Shown piece after piece: positions 36,290 to 44,379 of a stretch of DNA of 64,000 nucleotides (positions are counted from its first letter, which is position 1; every line of letters starts with the position of its first letter). The position numbers and the translations under genes are program-made. The stretch is taken from NCBI RefSeq assembly GCF_001054325.1, contig NZ_JVVM01000020.1, positions 186,001 to 250,000 of the forward strand, written 5' to 3'. The notes below the pieces were generated by a model, which was given only the letters and a program-made list of their open reading frames with translations, ran no database searches and was not told the origin of the DNA. The DNA comes from Corynebacterium vitaeruminis. Its GTDB lineage: Bacteria > Actinomycetota > Actinomycetes > Mycobacteriales > Mycobacteriaceae.

Positions 36290-38023
36290 TCAGGCGCCCG
36301 GGGAGCTCCCCGTCCGGCACGCCCACGACTCGGCGTAGCGACCGCCCTTCGCCAGCAATTCATCGTGCGTACCCCGTTCTGCGACCGTCCCGTCCTCCGA
36401 AAGCACGACGATGAGGTCGGCATCGCGGACGGTGTGCAGGCGATGGGCGACGACGATCACGGTGTGATCGCCGCGCAACGCCTCAATCGTGCCGATGATC
36501 GCCCGCTCAGTGGCCGCATCCAGCAAGGACGTCGGCTCGTCGAGAAGCACCACCGGGGAATTCTTCAGAAGCGCCCGGGCGATGGCGAGGCGCTGCCGTT
36601 CGCCTCCCGACAGCAGCGTCCCCTCCTCCCCCACCGGGGTATCCCACCCGGAAGGCAGCAGCTCCACGATGCGGTCCACCCCGGAACGCCGGGCGGCCTC
36701 GCGCAAGCGGTCCCCGTCACCGGGCCCGGAACCGAATTCGGGGTCGGCGAAGACCACGTTGTCCCGCACGGACGCGTCGAAAAGGAACGTCTCCTGGAAC
36801 ACCGGGGTCACCAGTGAGTTCACGCCGTCGGTGCCGATCCGAGGCAAGGGCACCCCGCCGATGAGGATCTCCCCCGAGTCCGGATCATGAAAACGCGACA
36901 GCAGCCGCATGACCGTCGTCTTGCCCGCCCCCGACGGTCCCACTACAGCAACCAGCGCTCCCTGAGGTGCACGGAAGCTGACGCCGTCGAGGACCTTCTT
37001 CTCCCCGTACCCGAAGCTCACGCCACGGAACTCCACGTCATGCCCGTCGGGCAGCTCCGGTGCGGTCGGTTCGGGAAGGGCGGGGATTGCCCGCAGGTCA
37101 CGCAGCGCAGCCAACGTGTTGCGGCCCGCACCGAAACCGCCGGACAACGCTCCCGCCGTGGTGATCGGTCCGGTGAACTGGACGACCACGATGAGCATTG
37201 GCGCCAAATGCGCCGGCGCCATCCCGCCCGTCGCGGCGACTGCCACGGCGACGATTACCGCCGCCGTGAACACCGCATGGACGACCGAACTCAACCGTCC
37301 GATGGCCGCCCCCTGCGTCGACGTCGCCTTCGCGAACGCATCGTGTTGGGCCCGGATCGCCTCATCCACCATCGCGTCCGCCGCCGAACCGTCGCTCGCG
37401 GCGCGAATCGCCTGCTGGCAGCGGGTGAACTCGATCAGCCTGCCGGAGACGGCAGCGACGGCGTCAGCATGCGCTTCGTCCGACTCCCCGCCGACCCGGC
37501 CAATGGCCCGGTAGGCGAAGAAGATCACCGGCGCCGACGCGACGAGAACCAAACCGACGCGCCAATCCACCGCCAGAATTCCGAAGGCGATGACGGTCGG
37601 CGCAACCACCGCGGCGATGACGGGCCGCAGGATCACGTGCGGCACGGACGCCGCAAACGCGATACCCGACGACGCCATCTCCGAAAAGCGGCCGGCCGTG
37701 GACTTGGTGACGTACCCGAGTGGCAACGTCAGCACGCGTTCGCCCAGGGAACGCAGCAGGGACGACAGCACCGCTGCGGAATTCGCCCTGCCGACCGTCC
37801 CCGCGGCGAGAGACAGCACCGCATGGGCGGCCGCGAGGCCGGCGATGACGCCGGTGAAACGCCACGCCGTCGCATCATCTCCCTCGGCCAGAGCCGACAG
37901 CAGCGGCAGCAGCGCGACGAACGCCGCTCCCTGGGCCAGCGCGGCAAGCGCGGCCAACGCAATGAGCCACGCCAGCGTCATTCTCGAGCGCCGATCCGTC
38001 ATCGACCATAAGTCCCGAATCAT
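36290..38023 (-). CDS. ABC transporter, fused membrane and ATPase domains (YbtQ-like)
   Basis: A 577-aa half-transporter: six transmembrane helices (about 1-300), then an ATPase with Walker A GPSGAGKTT (near 361), signature LLSGGERQRLAIARAL (near 471) and Walker B SPVVLLDEPTSLLD (near 489). It starts inside the stop of the partner gene (ATGA), so the two probably form a heterodimer. In Ybt/Irt systems such exporter-fold pairs import metal-metallophore complexes. The name is from family resemblance and context; export of another compound is possible. Confidence 0.82.
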   Translation of the reverse strand: MIRDLWSMTDRRSRMTLAWLIALAALAALAQGAAFVALLPLLSALAEGDDATAWRFTGVIAGLAAAHAVLSLAAGTVGRANSAAVLSSLLRSLGERVLTLPLGYVTKSTAGRFSEMASSGIAFAASVPHVILRPVIAAVVAPTVIAFGILAVDWRVGLVLVASAPVIFFAYRAIGRVGGESDEAHADAVAAVSGRLIEFTRCQQAIRAASDGSAADAMVDEAIRAQHDAFAKATSTQGAAIGRLSSVVHAVFTAAVIVAVAVAATGGMAPAHLAPMLIVVVQFTGPITTAGALSGGFGAGRNTLAALRDLRAIPALPEPTAPELPDGHDVEFRGVSFGYGEKKVLDGVSFRAPQGALVAVVGPSGAGKTTVMRLLSRFHDPDSGEILIGGVPLPRIGTDGVNSLVTPVFQETFLFDASVRDNVVFADPEFGSGPGDGDRLREAARRSGVDRIVELLPSGWDTPVGEEGTLLSGGERQRLAIARALLKNSPVVLLDEPTSLLDAATERAIIGTIEALRGDHTVIVVAHRLHTVRDADLIVVLSEDGTVAERGTHDELLAKGGRYAESWACRTGSSPGA

Positions 38024-39798
38024 CGGTTCCCCGCCTTTTCATCGTCTGATTCAGTGCCCCGCGGGGCGGATGGTTCGTCGTCGAGCGCGAACGCGCGCCA
38101 CAAATCCCGGTAGCGGCCACCGCGCGCAAGCAACTCGTCGTGGGTACCCGCCTCCGCGACCGCTCCCCCATCGAGAACGAGGATGCGGTCGGCGTTGCGG
38201 ATCGTGCTCAACCTGTGCGCGATCACAATCACCGTCCGCGAACGGGCCAAACGCTCGATTGCGGACTGGATGAGGGCCTCGGAAGCCGGATCCGCGTAAG
38301 CGGTTGCCTCGTCGAAGATGAGCACCGGCGCGTCCGTGACGATCGACCTCGCGATGGCCACGCGCTGCGCCTCGCCACCGGAAAAGGTCACGTCGACGTT
38401 GACCACCGAATCCAGGCGCTTCGGCAGCGCCTCGATGACCGCATCGAGGTTCGCGAGCTTCGCGGCCACCATGATTTCGCCGTCAGTGGCGTCTCTCCTG
38501 GCCAGCCGGATGTTCTCCCGCAACGGCAGCGTGAGCAACTGCGGATCTTGGAACACCACCGACACCGAGCGGTGCACGTCGCGCACGGCGATGTCGCGAA
38601 GATCGACACCGCCCAGCAGCACCGAGCCTTCAACGGGGTCGTAGAAACGCGCCAACAGCCGGGCGACGGTGGACTTTCCGGAACCGGAGGACCCCACCAG
38701 CGCAGTGAGGGTCCCCGGTTCGAACGTCGCGGACATCCCGTCGAGGGCCCGCGGCCCATCGCCGTAGGAGAAGACCAGGTTCCGGACCTCGAGCGTGCCT
38801 CCGCGCGCGGGCACCGGATCGGCGGGCTCGGCAATCGGCGGCGTGCCCAGCACCTCCGCGATGGACTTCAGGGCGGCGATCCCCGCGATGATGGGTTCGG
38901 AGTTCATGGCCACCCGCACGATCGCCGCGGAGAGTCCGAGGCCGAGAACCAGCCCGGCGACGAGACCCTCCGGTGTGCCGTCCGCGGCGTCCCTCAGAGC
39001 GAGGCCGGCGCCGCACACCACTGCGAGGACCGTGATCGGAGACGTCACCACGTCGATGAGCCCAAGATAGATGTTCGACTGCCGGGACCAGGCGGACCAC
39101 GCGCGGACGAACGACGACGCCGCGGCATCGTAGCGGCCCGAGCCCTGGTTGGCGCGTCCGAAGGACTTCATCACCGGGATGCCGCGCACCAACTCGATAA
39201 CCGCGGCCGTCACTCCTTCGGAGGCTCGCTCGTAGTCGCGCTGAAGGCCGGCGCCACGCGACATCATTACGCCCATCAGGGCGAAGGTGACCAGCACCGG
39301 GACGACCGCCACCGCCGCGATCCGCCAATCCACCGCGACGAGCGCGATGAGGGAAAGCAGGGGAACCAACACCGCCACCACGGTCTCACCGACGGTGTGG
39401 CCCATGAGCTGGTGGACAGCCGCGACGTCCTTCTCAACCGACCCGATGACTCCCGACGAGCGCCGGGCGTCCAGCCAGCCCAGCGGCAACTTCCGGATTT
39501 GGGCTACCAGCCGGCACCGGAGGTGGAGCTGCAGGTCGTTATCCGCCCGGTGCGAGAGCATGCCGGCGGCGCCGTCCGCGACCATGCGCACCGTCGCGGC
39601 GACGACGATGACAGCCACGGCCAACCACGTCCGATGCGCCGGGGCCTCCGGGTACGTCATCGCGATGTCGATGATGCCGACCAGCGAAGCGACGGTAGCC
39701 ACCGACGACAGGGCGGACAACGCGACCACCGCACGCATCCGGGTCCGGATTGGGGCGAGCAGCGACCACGGGCCGACGGTCCCGTCCACGGCGCTCAC
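38020..39798 (-). CDS. ABC transporter, fused membrane and ATPase domains (YbtP-like)
   Basis: A 592-aa half-transporter with about six helices (20-300) and an ATPase: Walker A GSSGSGKSTVARLL (near 369), an unusual signature FSGGEAQRVAIARS (near 473) and Walker B VLIFDEATAYADPASE (near 490). SGGEAQR and DEATA-ADP are characteristic of the YbtP/IrtA group of siderophore transporters. The GTG start overlaps the methyltransferase stop (GTGA). It pairs with the next gene. Confidence 0.82.
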   Translation of the reverse strand: MSAVDGTVGPWSLLAPIRTRMRAVVALSALSSVATVASLVGIIDIAMTYPEAPAHRTWLAVAVIVVAATVRMVADGAAGMLSHRADNDLQLHLRCRLVAQIRKLPLGWLDARRSSGVIGSVEKDVAAVHQLMGHTVGETVVAVLVPLLSLIALVAVDWRIAAVAVVPVLVTFALMGVMMSRGAGLQRDYERASEGVTAAVIELVRGIPVMKSFGRANQGSGRYDAAASSFVRAWSAWSRQSNIYLGLIDVVTSPITVLAVVCGAGLALRDAADGTPEGLVAGLVLGLGLSAAIVRVAMNSEPIIAGIAALKSIAEVLGTPPIAEPADPVPARGGTLEVRNLVFSYGDGPRALDGMSATFEPGTLTALVGSSGSGKSTVARLLARFYDPVEGSVLLGGVDLRDIAVRDVHRSVSVVFQDPQLLTLPLRENIRLARRDATDGEIMVAAKLANLDAVIEALPKRLDSVVNVDVTFSGGEAQRVAIARSIVTDAPVLIFDEATAYADPASEALIQSAIERLARSRTVIVIAHRLSTIRNADRILVLDGGAVAEAGTHDELLARGGRYRDLWRAFALDDEPSAPRGTESDDEKAGNR

Positions 39799-40589
39799 TT
39801 GCCCGCCTCCCCGATCGCGCTCTTCTTCGCGAGAGTGCAGAAGTACACCATGCCGGCGCGTGAGGCTCCGCCCAGCTTCAGCCCGTTGGCTTCGGCGAGG
39901 TCATCGAGCTCGCTGCCCCGAAAAACCCGGTGGCCCATCTTCGCCATGACGGCCATGTCGACCCGCTCGTTCACGCCGGGATCCTCGGCGAACGTCTGCA
40001 CGTAAGCGATGCCGCCGTCGGCGAGCAGCCCGGCGACCCGGCCGAGCGCGGCACCCGCATCCTTCATTTGGTGGAGCGCGCCGCACACCCAGATTTCATC
40101 GGCCCCGCCGGGCTCTCCCGCGAGCGGCGCGAGGACGTCGGCGACGTGGAATTCCGTCCGGGCCCCGAGCCCGTCGACGGCGGCGCGTTCGCGGGCGATG
40201 CGGATCGCATTGGGCGACAGGTCGTAACCGACGATGTTCGCCCTGCGATATCGAGGCTCGGCGGCGAGCATGCGGGCGAGCCACCCGGTTCCGCAACCGA
40301 GGTCGAGAACCCGGGCCGGCGCATCCGGCCCGGGATCCAGCGCACGGAGCTTCCGATACACGGCGGCGGCGTCCATCGGTTCACGCGCATAGCGGCTGAG
40401 GAACCTCGGCTGGACCTTGTCCTCGTAGGCCGCGAGGAGTCTGCGGTTGTTCTGGACAATCTGGGCAATCGACTTCATCTGGTTCTGTCTCCTGGGTGTG
40501 TGGGCCGCGTCCACGCGGCGGTTTCGGGTTAGGTGCTCGGGTTCGCGGGCCGTCGTCGGCGGCGATGCCCCCGTGGACGTGCCCGTCAT
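39795..40589 (-). CDS. SAM-dependent class I methyltransferase
   Basis: A 264-aa protein. The SAM motif VLDLGCGTGWLARML and the acidic residue in IVGYDLSPNAIRIARERA define a Methyltransf fold; GALHQMKDAGAALGRVAGLL completes it. I use ATG 40589 because it overlaps the preceding permease stop as ATGA, like every junction of this operon, and GGGGGAG lies 7 nt before it. A shorter start at ATG 40478 (AGGAGA upstream) would remove a 37-residue polar tail. The substrate is unknown; tailoring of a metallophore is plausible from context. Confidence 0.8.
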   Translation of the reverse strand: MTGTSTGASPPTTAREPEHLTRNRRVDAAHTPRRQNQMKSIAQIVQNNRRLLAAYEDKVQPRFLSRYAREPMDAAAVYRKLRALDPGPDAPARVLDLGCGTGWLARMLAAEPRYRRANIVGYDLSPNAIRIARERAAVDGLGARTEFHVADVLAPLAGEPGGADEIWVCGALHQMKDAGAALGRVAGLLADGGIAYVQTFAEDPGVNERVDMAVMAKMGHRVFRGSELDDLAEANGLKLGGASRAGMVYFCTLAKKSAIGEAGK

Positions 40590-41323
40590 GCAGACTCCCC
40601 CGGCCTCGTTTTCACGGCGATGCCCCACGCCGCGAGCACGGCGATGCCTAAGAACCAGGCCGCGCAGACCACCAGACCCGCAGCCCCGGTGCCGTTGACG
40701 GCCTCGCCGGCCGCGGATACGGGGGTGTGCCCGGCGATTCCGCGCAGGAGGGGACGGAAGTGGTCGGCGGGCATGAGCACCGTGTTGACGAACATCGCAA
40801 CGATGATTAACGGGATGAGGGCCACGGAACCCTGGGGGCTGGTGATGGAGAACGCGATGTACGTGCCGGTGCATGCGGCCGCCGCGGCAACCATCGCGCC
40901 GGTCACCGCGATCCTCCACCACCAGGACACCTCCGGTGGGCCGTCGGAAAGCAAGGCGGCCACCGCCGCGACGACGGCCGTCATCGCCATGATCCGGATG
41001 AACTCGGCAATGATCCGTGCGGCCGGCACGGCCGCGTACGGCGCCGGCATGGTGATCAACCGCTCGTGGAAGCCATTGCTGCGTTCAACGAACACGGTGG
41101 ACGATCCCGTGATGGCCAGGATGAACGCCCACGCCGTCACGACCAGGATGATCGCGTTCCGGAGTTCGAACTCTCCGGTGAGCTGCCTGACCAGGCCACC
41201 GAACATGCGGTTGACGATGAACAGGTACACGAGCGGAGCAATGAACGTCATGAACCAGAAGTCGGGGCGCCGCAGCCAAATGTGGGCGATGCGCCGCAGA
41301 TGCACGAAGATGGCGCCAATCAT
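40586..41323 (-). CDS. ABC-2 type exporter permease B
   Basis: A 245-aa membrane protein with about six helices and the ABC-2/DrrB pattern (TAWAFILAITGSSTVFVERS, then the cytoplasmic loop GFHERLITMPAP). GAGGAG precedes ATG 41323, which overlaps the upstream stop as ATGA. It probably forms a heterodimer with the neighbouring permease, driven by the DrrA-like ATPase. Confidence 0.85.
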   Translation of the reverse strand: MIGAIFVHLRRIAHIWLRRPDFWFMTFIAPLVYLFIVNRMFGGLVRQLTGEFELRNAIILVVTAWAFILAITGSSTVFVERSNGFHERLITMPAPYAAVPAARIIAEFIRIMAMTAVVAAVAALLSDGPPEVSWWWRIAVTGAMVAAAAACTGTYIAFSITSPQGSVALIPLIIVAMFVNTVLMPADHFRPLLRGIAGHTPVSAAGEAVNGTGAAGLVVCAAWFLGIAVLAAWGIAVKTRPGESA

Positions 41324-42072
41324 GATTCGCTCCTCGAGGTGAACCGGCGGATGAACAGGACGATTCCGGCGACCGCCGCGACACCGAGCCACAGGGCGGC
41401 CTCTTCCCCGGCGCGATCCGGGAAGGCGTCCGGGGACGCCGCCCTAATCACCTCGATCACCGGCGAAAAAGGCATGTGGCGCACGATGTCGCGAAGGGAG
41501 CCGTCCAAAGCGGTCGCCGGAATGAACGCGGTGGAGAACATGAGCAGCAGCATTTCCAACGCCTGGATCGATGAGGCCGTCGACACCGGGGCGGGCACCA
41601 TCAGAATCACCCCGTCCGTGACCAGGGACAGGACCGCCGCGGCGAGCAGCGACCACAGGACAGTCCACGCGACGTCACCGACAGCCATGTCGAGGCCGCA
41701 GGCCCACGCGACGACCAGCAGCGCCGCGATCGACGCGGACATCCGCAGCACATCGGTGGCGAGCCTGCCGGCGACATAGCCGCCTGTGGCCCCGGGCAAC
41801 ACGCGCACGCGGTCAACGAGCCCGGATTCGACGTCCTGTCCCACCGCCATCGCCGACGCCGCGGCAGTGAACATCGCCGCCTGGAACAGGCAGCCGCCGA
41901 GCACGAAACGCAGGTACCCGAAGCCGGATTGCCCCGCCGAGTACCCAAACACCGCGTACAGGCACAGCAGGAAGAGGGGCGGAACTACGAACATGGAGAT
42001 CAGCGACGCGGTGTTGCGTCGCAACAGCAGCAGATCCCGACGGAGAAACGCCGCGACCGACGTCGCACTCAT
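41320..42072 (-). CDS. ABC-2 type exporter permease A
   Basis: A 250-aa membrane protein with six helices. MSATSVAAFLRRDLLLLRRN at the N-terminus and VGQDVESGLVDRVRVLPGA fit the ABC-2/DrrB family. The open frame runs far upstream inside the ATPase gene, but the start at 42072 overlaps the ATPase stop as ATGA. Confidence 0.85.
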   Translation of the reverse strand: MSATSVAAFLRRDLLLLRRNTASLISMFVVPPLFLLCLYAVFGYSAGQSGFGYLRFVLGGCLFQAAMFTAAASAMAVGQDVESGLVDRVRVLPGATGGYVAGRLATDVLRMSASIAALLVVAWACGLDMAVGDVAWTVLWSLLAAAVLSLVTDGVILMVPAPVSTASSIQALEMLLLMFSTAFIPATALDGSLRDIVRHMPFSPVIEVIRAASPDAFPDRAGEEAALWLGVAAVAGIVLFIRRFTSRSES

Positions 42073-43112
42073 CGCGCCGCACCCCCTGCGTTCATCGATA
42101 TGAACACCTCGTTGAGGGTGGGCGGCGACACGCTCAGCGAATCCGGCGACGCTTCCGAGGCCTCCATCGCCTGCGCCACCGCCTCGAGGACCCGCGGTCC
42201 GGGGTCGACGTCGAGGGACACCGACTTCCCCGCGACGCGGGCGCCGTCTAGGCACGTTCCCCCGAGGCAGCGGGCGAACGCCTCCGCCTCGGCGGCGGTG
42301 GCGAAGGACACGCGGAGCACGTGCGACCCGAAGTCGCGGCGCAATTCCTCTGGCGTTCCGCTGGCGACGATGCGGCGATCCTTGAGCAGATGGACGTGGT
42401 CGGCCAGCGCCTCCGCCTCTTCCAGGTACTGGGTGGTCAGCACCAGGGTCATTCCGTCGTCGCGCAGTTGCCGGATGAAGCCCCACAGCTCTTCGCGGCT
42501 GACAGGGTCCAGCCCCGTCGTGGGTTCGTCGAGGAACAGCAGCCTGGGCACGACGCACAGCGACGCGGCGATGTCGAGACGGCGCCGCATGCCACCCGAA
42601 TAGGCCGACGCCAGCGTCGAGGCACTGTCCGCGAGTGAGAATTGCGCGAGCAGTTCCGTCGCGCGGGCGGCCGCGGCGGCGCGGTCGAGTCCGCGCAGCC
42701 GCCCGAAGAACTCCAGGTTCTCCCGGCCGGTGAGGTTCTCGTCGATCGCCGCGAATTGGCCGGTGGTGGCAATGTCGGCGCGCACGCCCGCCGGGTCCTC
42801 TTTCACATCGCGCGAGAAGATGCTCACCTCGCCGGAGTCGGCGGTGATGAGCGTCGACAGGATTCGGATGAGGGTGGTCTTGCCTGCACCGTTGTGGCCG
42901 AGGAACGACACGATCGCCCCGGCGGGCACGGTAAAACTCACGCCGTCGAGCACATGCTTGCGCATCCGGGCGCCGCGCTTTCCCTTGCGCCCGCCGTCCG
43001 GCGGGGCACCTGCCCCGCCTTCGGGCGGGGTGCCCGCTTTGCCCGCAATCGGGTAGCTCTTCGTGAGGTCGCGGACGACGATCGCCGCACCTCGTTCAGC
43101 TTGATCCGTCAT
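42069..43112 (-). CDS. DrrA-like ABC exporter ATP-binding protein
   Basis: A 347-aa ATPase of the daunorubicin-resistance type: Walker A GHNGAGKTTLIR (near 73-84), signature YSGGMRRRLDIAASL, Walker B LLFLDEPTTGLDP and the H-loop LTTQYLEEAE. A Gly/Pro insertion (TPPEGGAGAPPDGG) lies early in the domain. The C-terminal DrrA-specific tail ends near PTLNEVFI. It overlaps a reductase remnant by ATGA, showing that the lost gene was translated just before it. Confidence 0.88.
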   Translation of the reverse strand: MTDQAERGAAIVVRDLTKSYPIAGKAGTPPEGGAGAPPDGGRKGKRGARMRKHVLDGVSFTVPAGAIVSFLGHNGAGKTTLIRILSTLITADSGEVSIFSRDVKEDPAGVRADIATTGQFAAIDENLTGRENLEFFGRLRGLDRAAAAARATELLAQFSLADSASTLASAYSGGMRRRLDIAASLCVVPRLLFLDEPTTGLDPVSREELWGFIRQLRDDGMTLVLTTQYLEEAEALADHVHLLKDRRIVASGTPEELRRDFGSHVLRVSFATAAEAEAFARCLGGTCLDGARVAGKSVSLDVDPGPRVLEAVAQAMEASEASPDSLSVSPPTLNEVFISMNAGGAAR

Positions 43113-43376
43113 CGTTTCCCCTTTTCTTTGGTATCGCAGTGGGCCGCTGTCGGCAGCGGCCCCGTGGTCGGGTTGTCATGCGGCACCTCGATATGGATGC
43201 CCGCATCGCGGGCGAAGGCGAGGACCGGTTCGAGGAGCCGGGGGTGGCCGACGAGATCCCGGCACCCCGGCGCGACCGGCTTCCCCGCGACCGCCACAAC
43301 GGTGGCGGCAGCAATCGCCGCGGTCATTTTGTAGGAACCCGGGCCAGTCGCCCGGACGACGGTCGTCTCGGCCGGT
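43109..43376 (-). pseudogene. C-terminal remnant of a saccharopine-dehydrogenase-like reductase
   Basis: The final 80-odd codons of this frame (ATGPGSYKMTAAIAAATVVA, AVAPGCRDLVGHPRLL-like, FARDAGIHIEVP) resemble the C-terminus of saccharopine-dehydrogenase-family reductases. The NADP-binding N-terminus is absent. Upstream the sequence belongs, in another frame, to an AMP-ligase. The two meet near 43370 and the ligase frame then runs out of frame through this remnant. The stop overlaps the ATPase start (ATGA). Confidence 0.6.
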
Positions 43377-44205
43377 GCCTGGTCACGGCCTCGAACCACC
43401 TCGGGGGATCGGCGACCACCTCGGAAACCGGCAGCAACACCTGGTCGTACCCACGAAAAAGGGCGTAGACGTGGAAGCCGATCAGCGAAAGGTTGTGGGT
43501 CAAAGGCAGCCACGTGAGCATCTTGTTCTCGTACCGGTGCGCGTGGCGTGGGATCGTCGCGCGCAGACCGTTCAGCACGGACTCGTTGGTTACGATGACG
43601 CCCTTTGGCGATCCCGTGGAGCCGGACGAAAACTGGATGAGGGCTTCGCCGGCCGTCCCACCTCGCACCGGGAACGCGGGGACCGTCCCGGCGCCATCCC
43701 CGGAATCCACCTCCCCCGCCTGAGAGAAGTCCGTTTCAGCATCACCCGGCATCGCCGCACCCGGTTCCACGGCAGCGTCATTGACGATGGACACGTCGAG
43801 CAGCCGATCCTCGCCCACGACCACGGCACCGTTTGCGCCGGTGAGCAGCGTGTGACTGCGTTCGTCGACCAGAATCGGGGCCCCGGGCATCATGTCCGAG
43901 AGCGTCCGCACCCTGTCGACGTCAACCGGGCCTGACACCGGCGGCGCAAGCGCCGGAACCGCGCCGGCGTAGACGCAGCCCCAGAACGCCCGGATGAGCC
44001 CGCGGTTCTCCGAAACTTGGAAGATCACGCGATCGCCGGGGCCGATGCCGGCTTCGGCCAACCGAGTCGCAGCCGCCACCGCCTCCGCATGGACCTGGCC
44101 ATACGGGACGAAGACGTCCCGCCGATTCTCGACGAAGGTGATCCCCTTTTTCGTCTCATCGGCCTTGTCCCGAAGCACGTCGCTGATGGTCCGGATCGTG
44201 TTCAT
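43324..44205 (-). pseudogene. Truncated AMP-ligase/adenylation-domain gene
   Basis: The 293-aa product has the N-terminal half of an acyl-CoA/aryl-adenylate ligase: FVENRRDVFVPYGQVHAEAV, the P-loop IQFSSGSTGSPKGVIVT (near 188-204), LTWLPLTHNLSLIGFH. It ends at RWFEAVTRHRP; beyond this 20 out-of-frame residues follow. A full enzyme would need about 250 or more further residues, including the hinge and catalytic Lys, so it cannot adenylate. AAAGAGG precedes ATG 44205. Probably a deletion joined it to the reductase tail. Confidence 0.8.
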
Positions 44206-44379
44206 TGGTACCTCTTTCGGTTGTCGGCGCCATGCCGGTGCCGGGCGGACCGGGCCCGCATGGCGTGACCCGGAGGATGTGTCTGAAGGGTTGAAAGGGT
44301 GAAGCAACTGGGTGGGGCGCGTCTCCGCACAAGCTCGGAACCGCTCGTGGGCCCGGGACCCGCCGGTTCCGGGTGCCCG
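44206..44379. other. Spacer between the ECF gene and the truncated ligase
   Basis: No gene seen. A GC-rich inverted repeat (CGGGACCCGCCGGTTCCGGG, about 44353-44372) lies just after the ECF stop and could act as a weak terminator or processing site. It is the only sizeable gap in the island operon. Confidence 0.35.

Noticed and set aside
36130..36423. 97-codon minus-strand frame at the island edge
   Set aside because: Part reads like plausible protein, but most of it overlaps the ABC transporter C-terminus in another frame and no family is recognised.
38140..40005. 621-codon plus-strand open frame opposite the YbtP-like gene
   Set aside because: His/Arg/Asp-rich translation typical of an antisense shadow.
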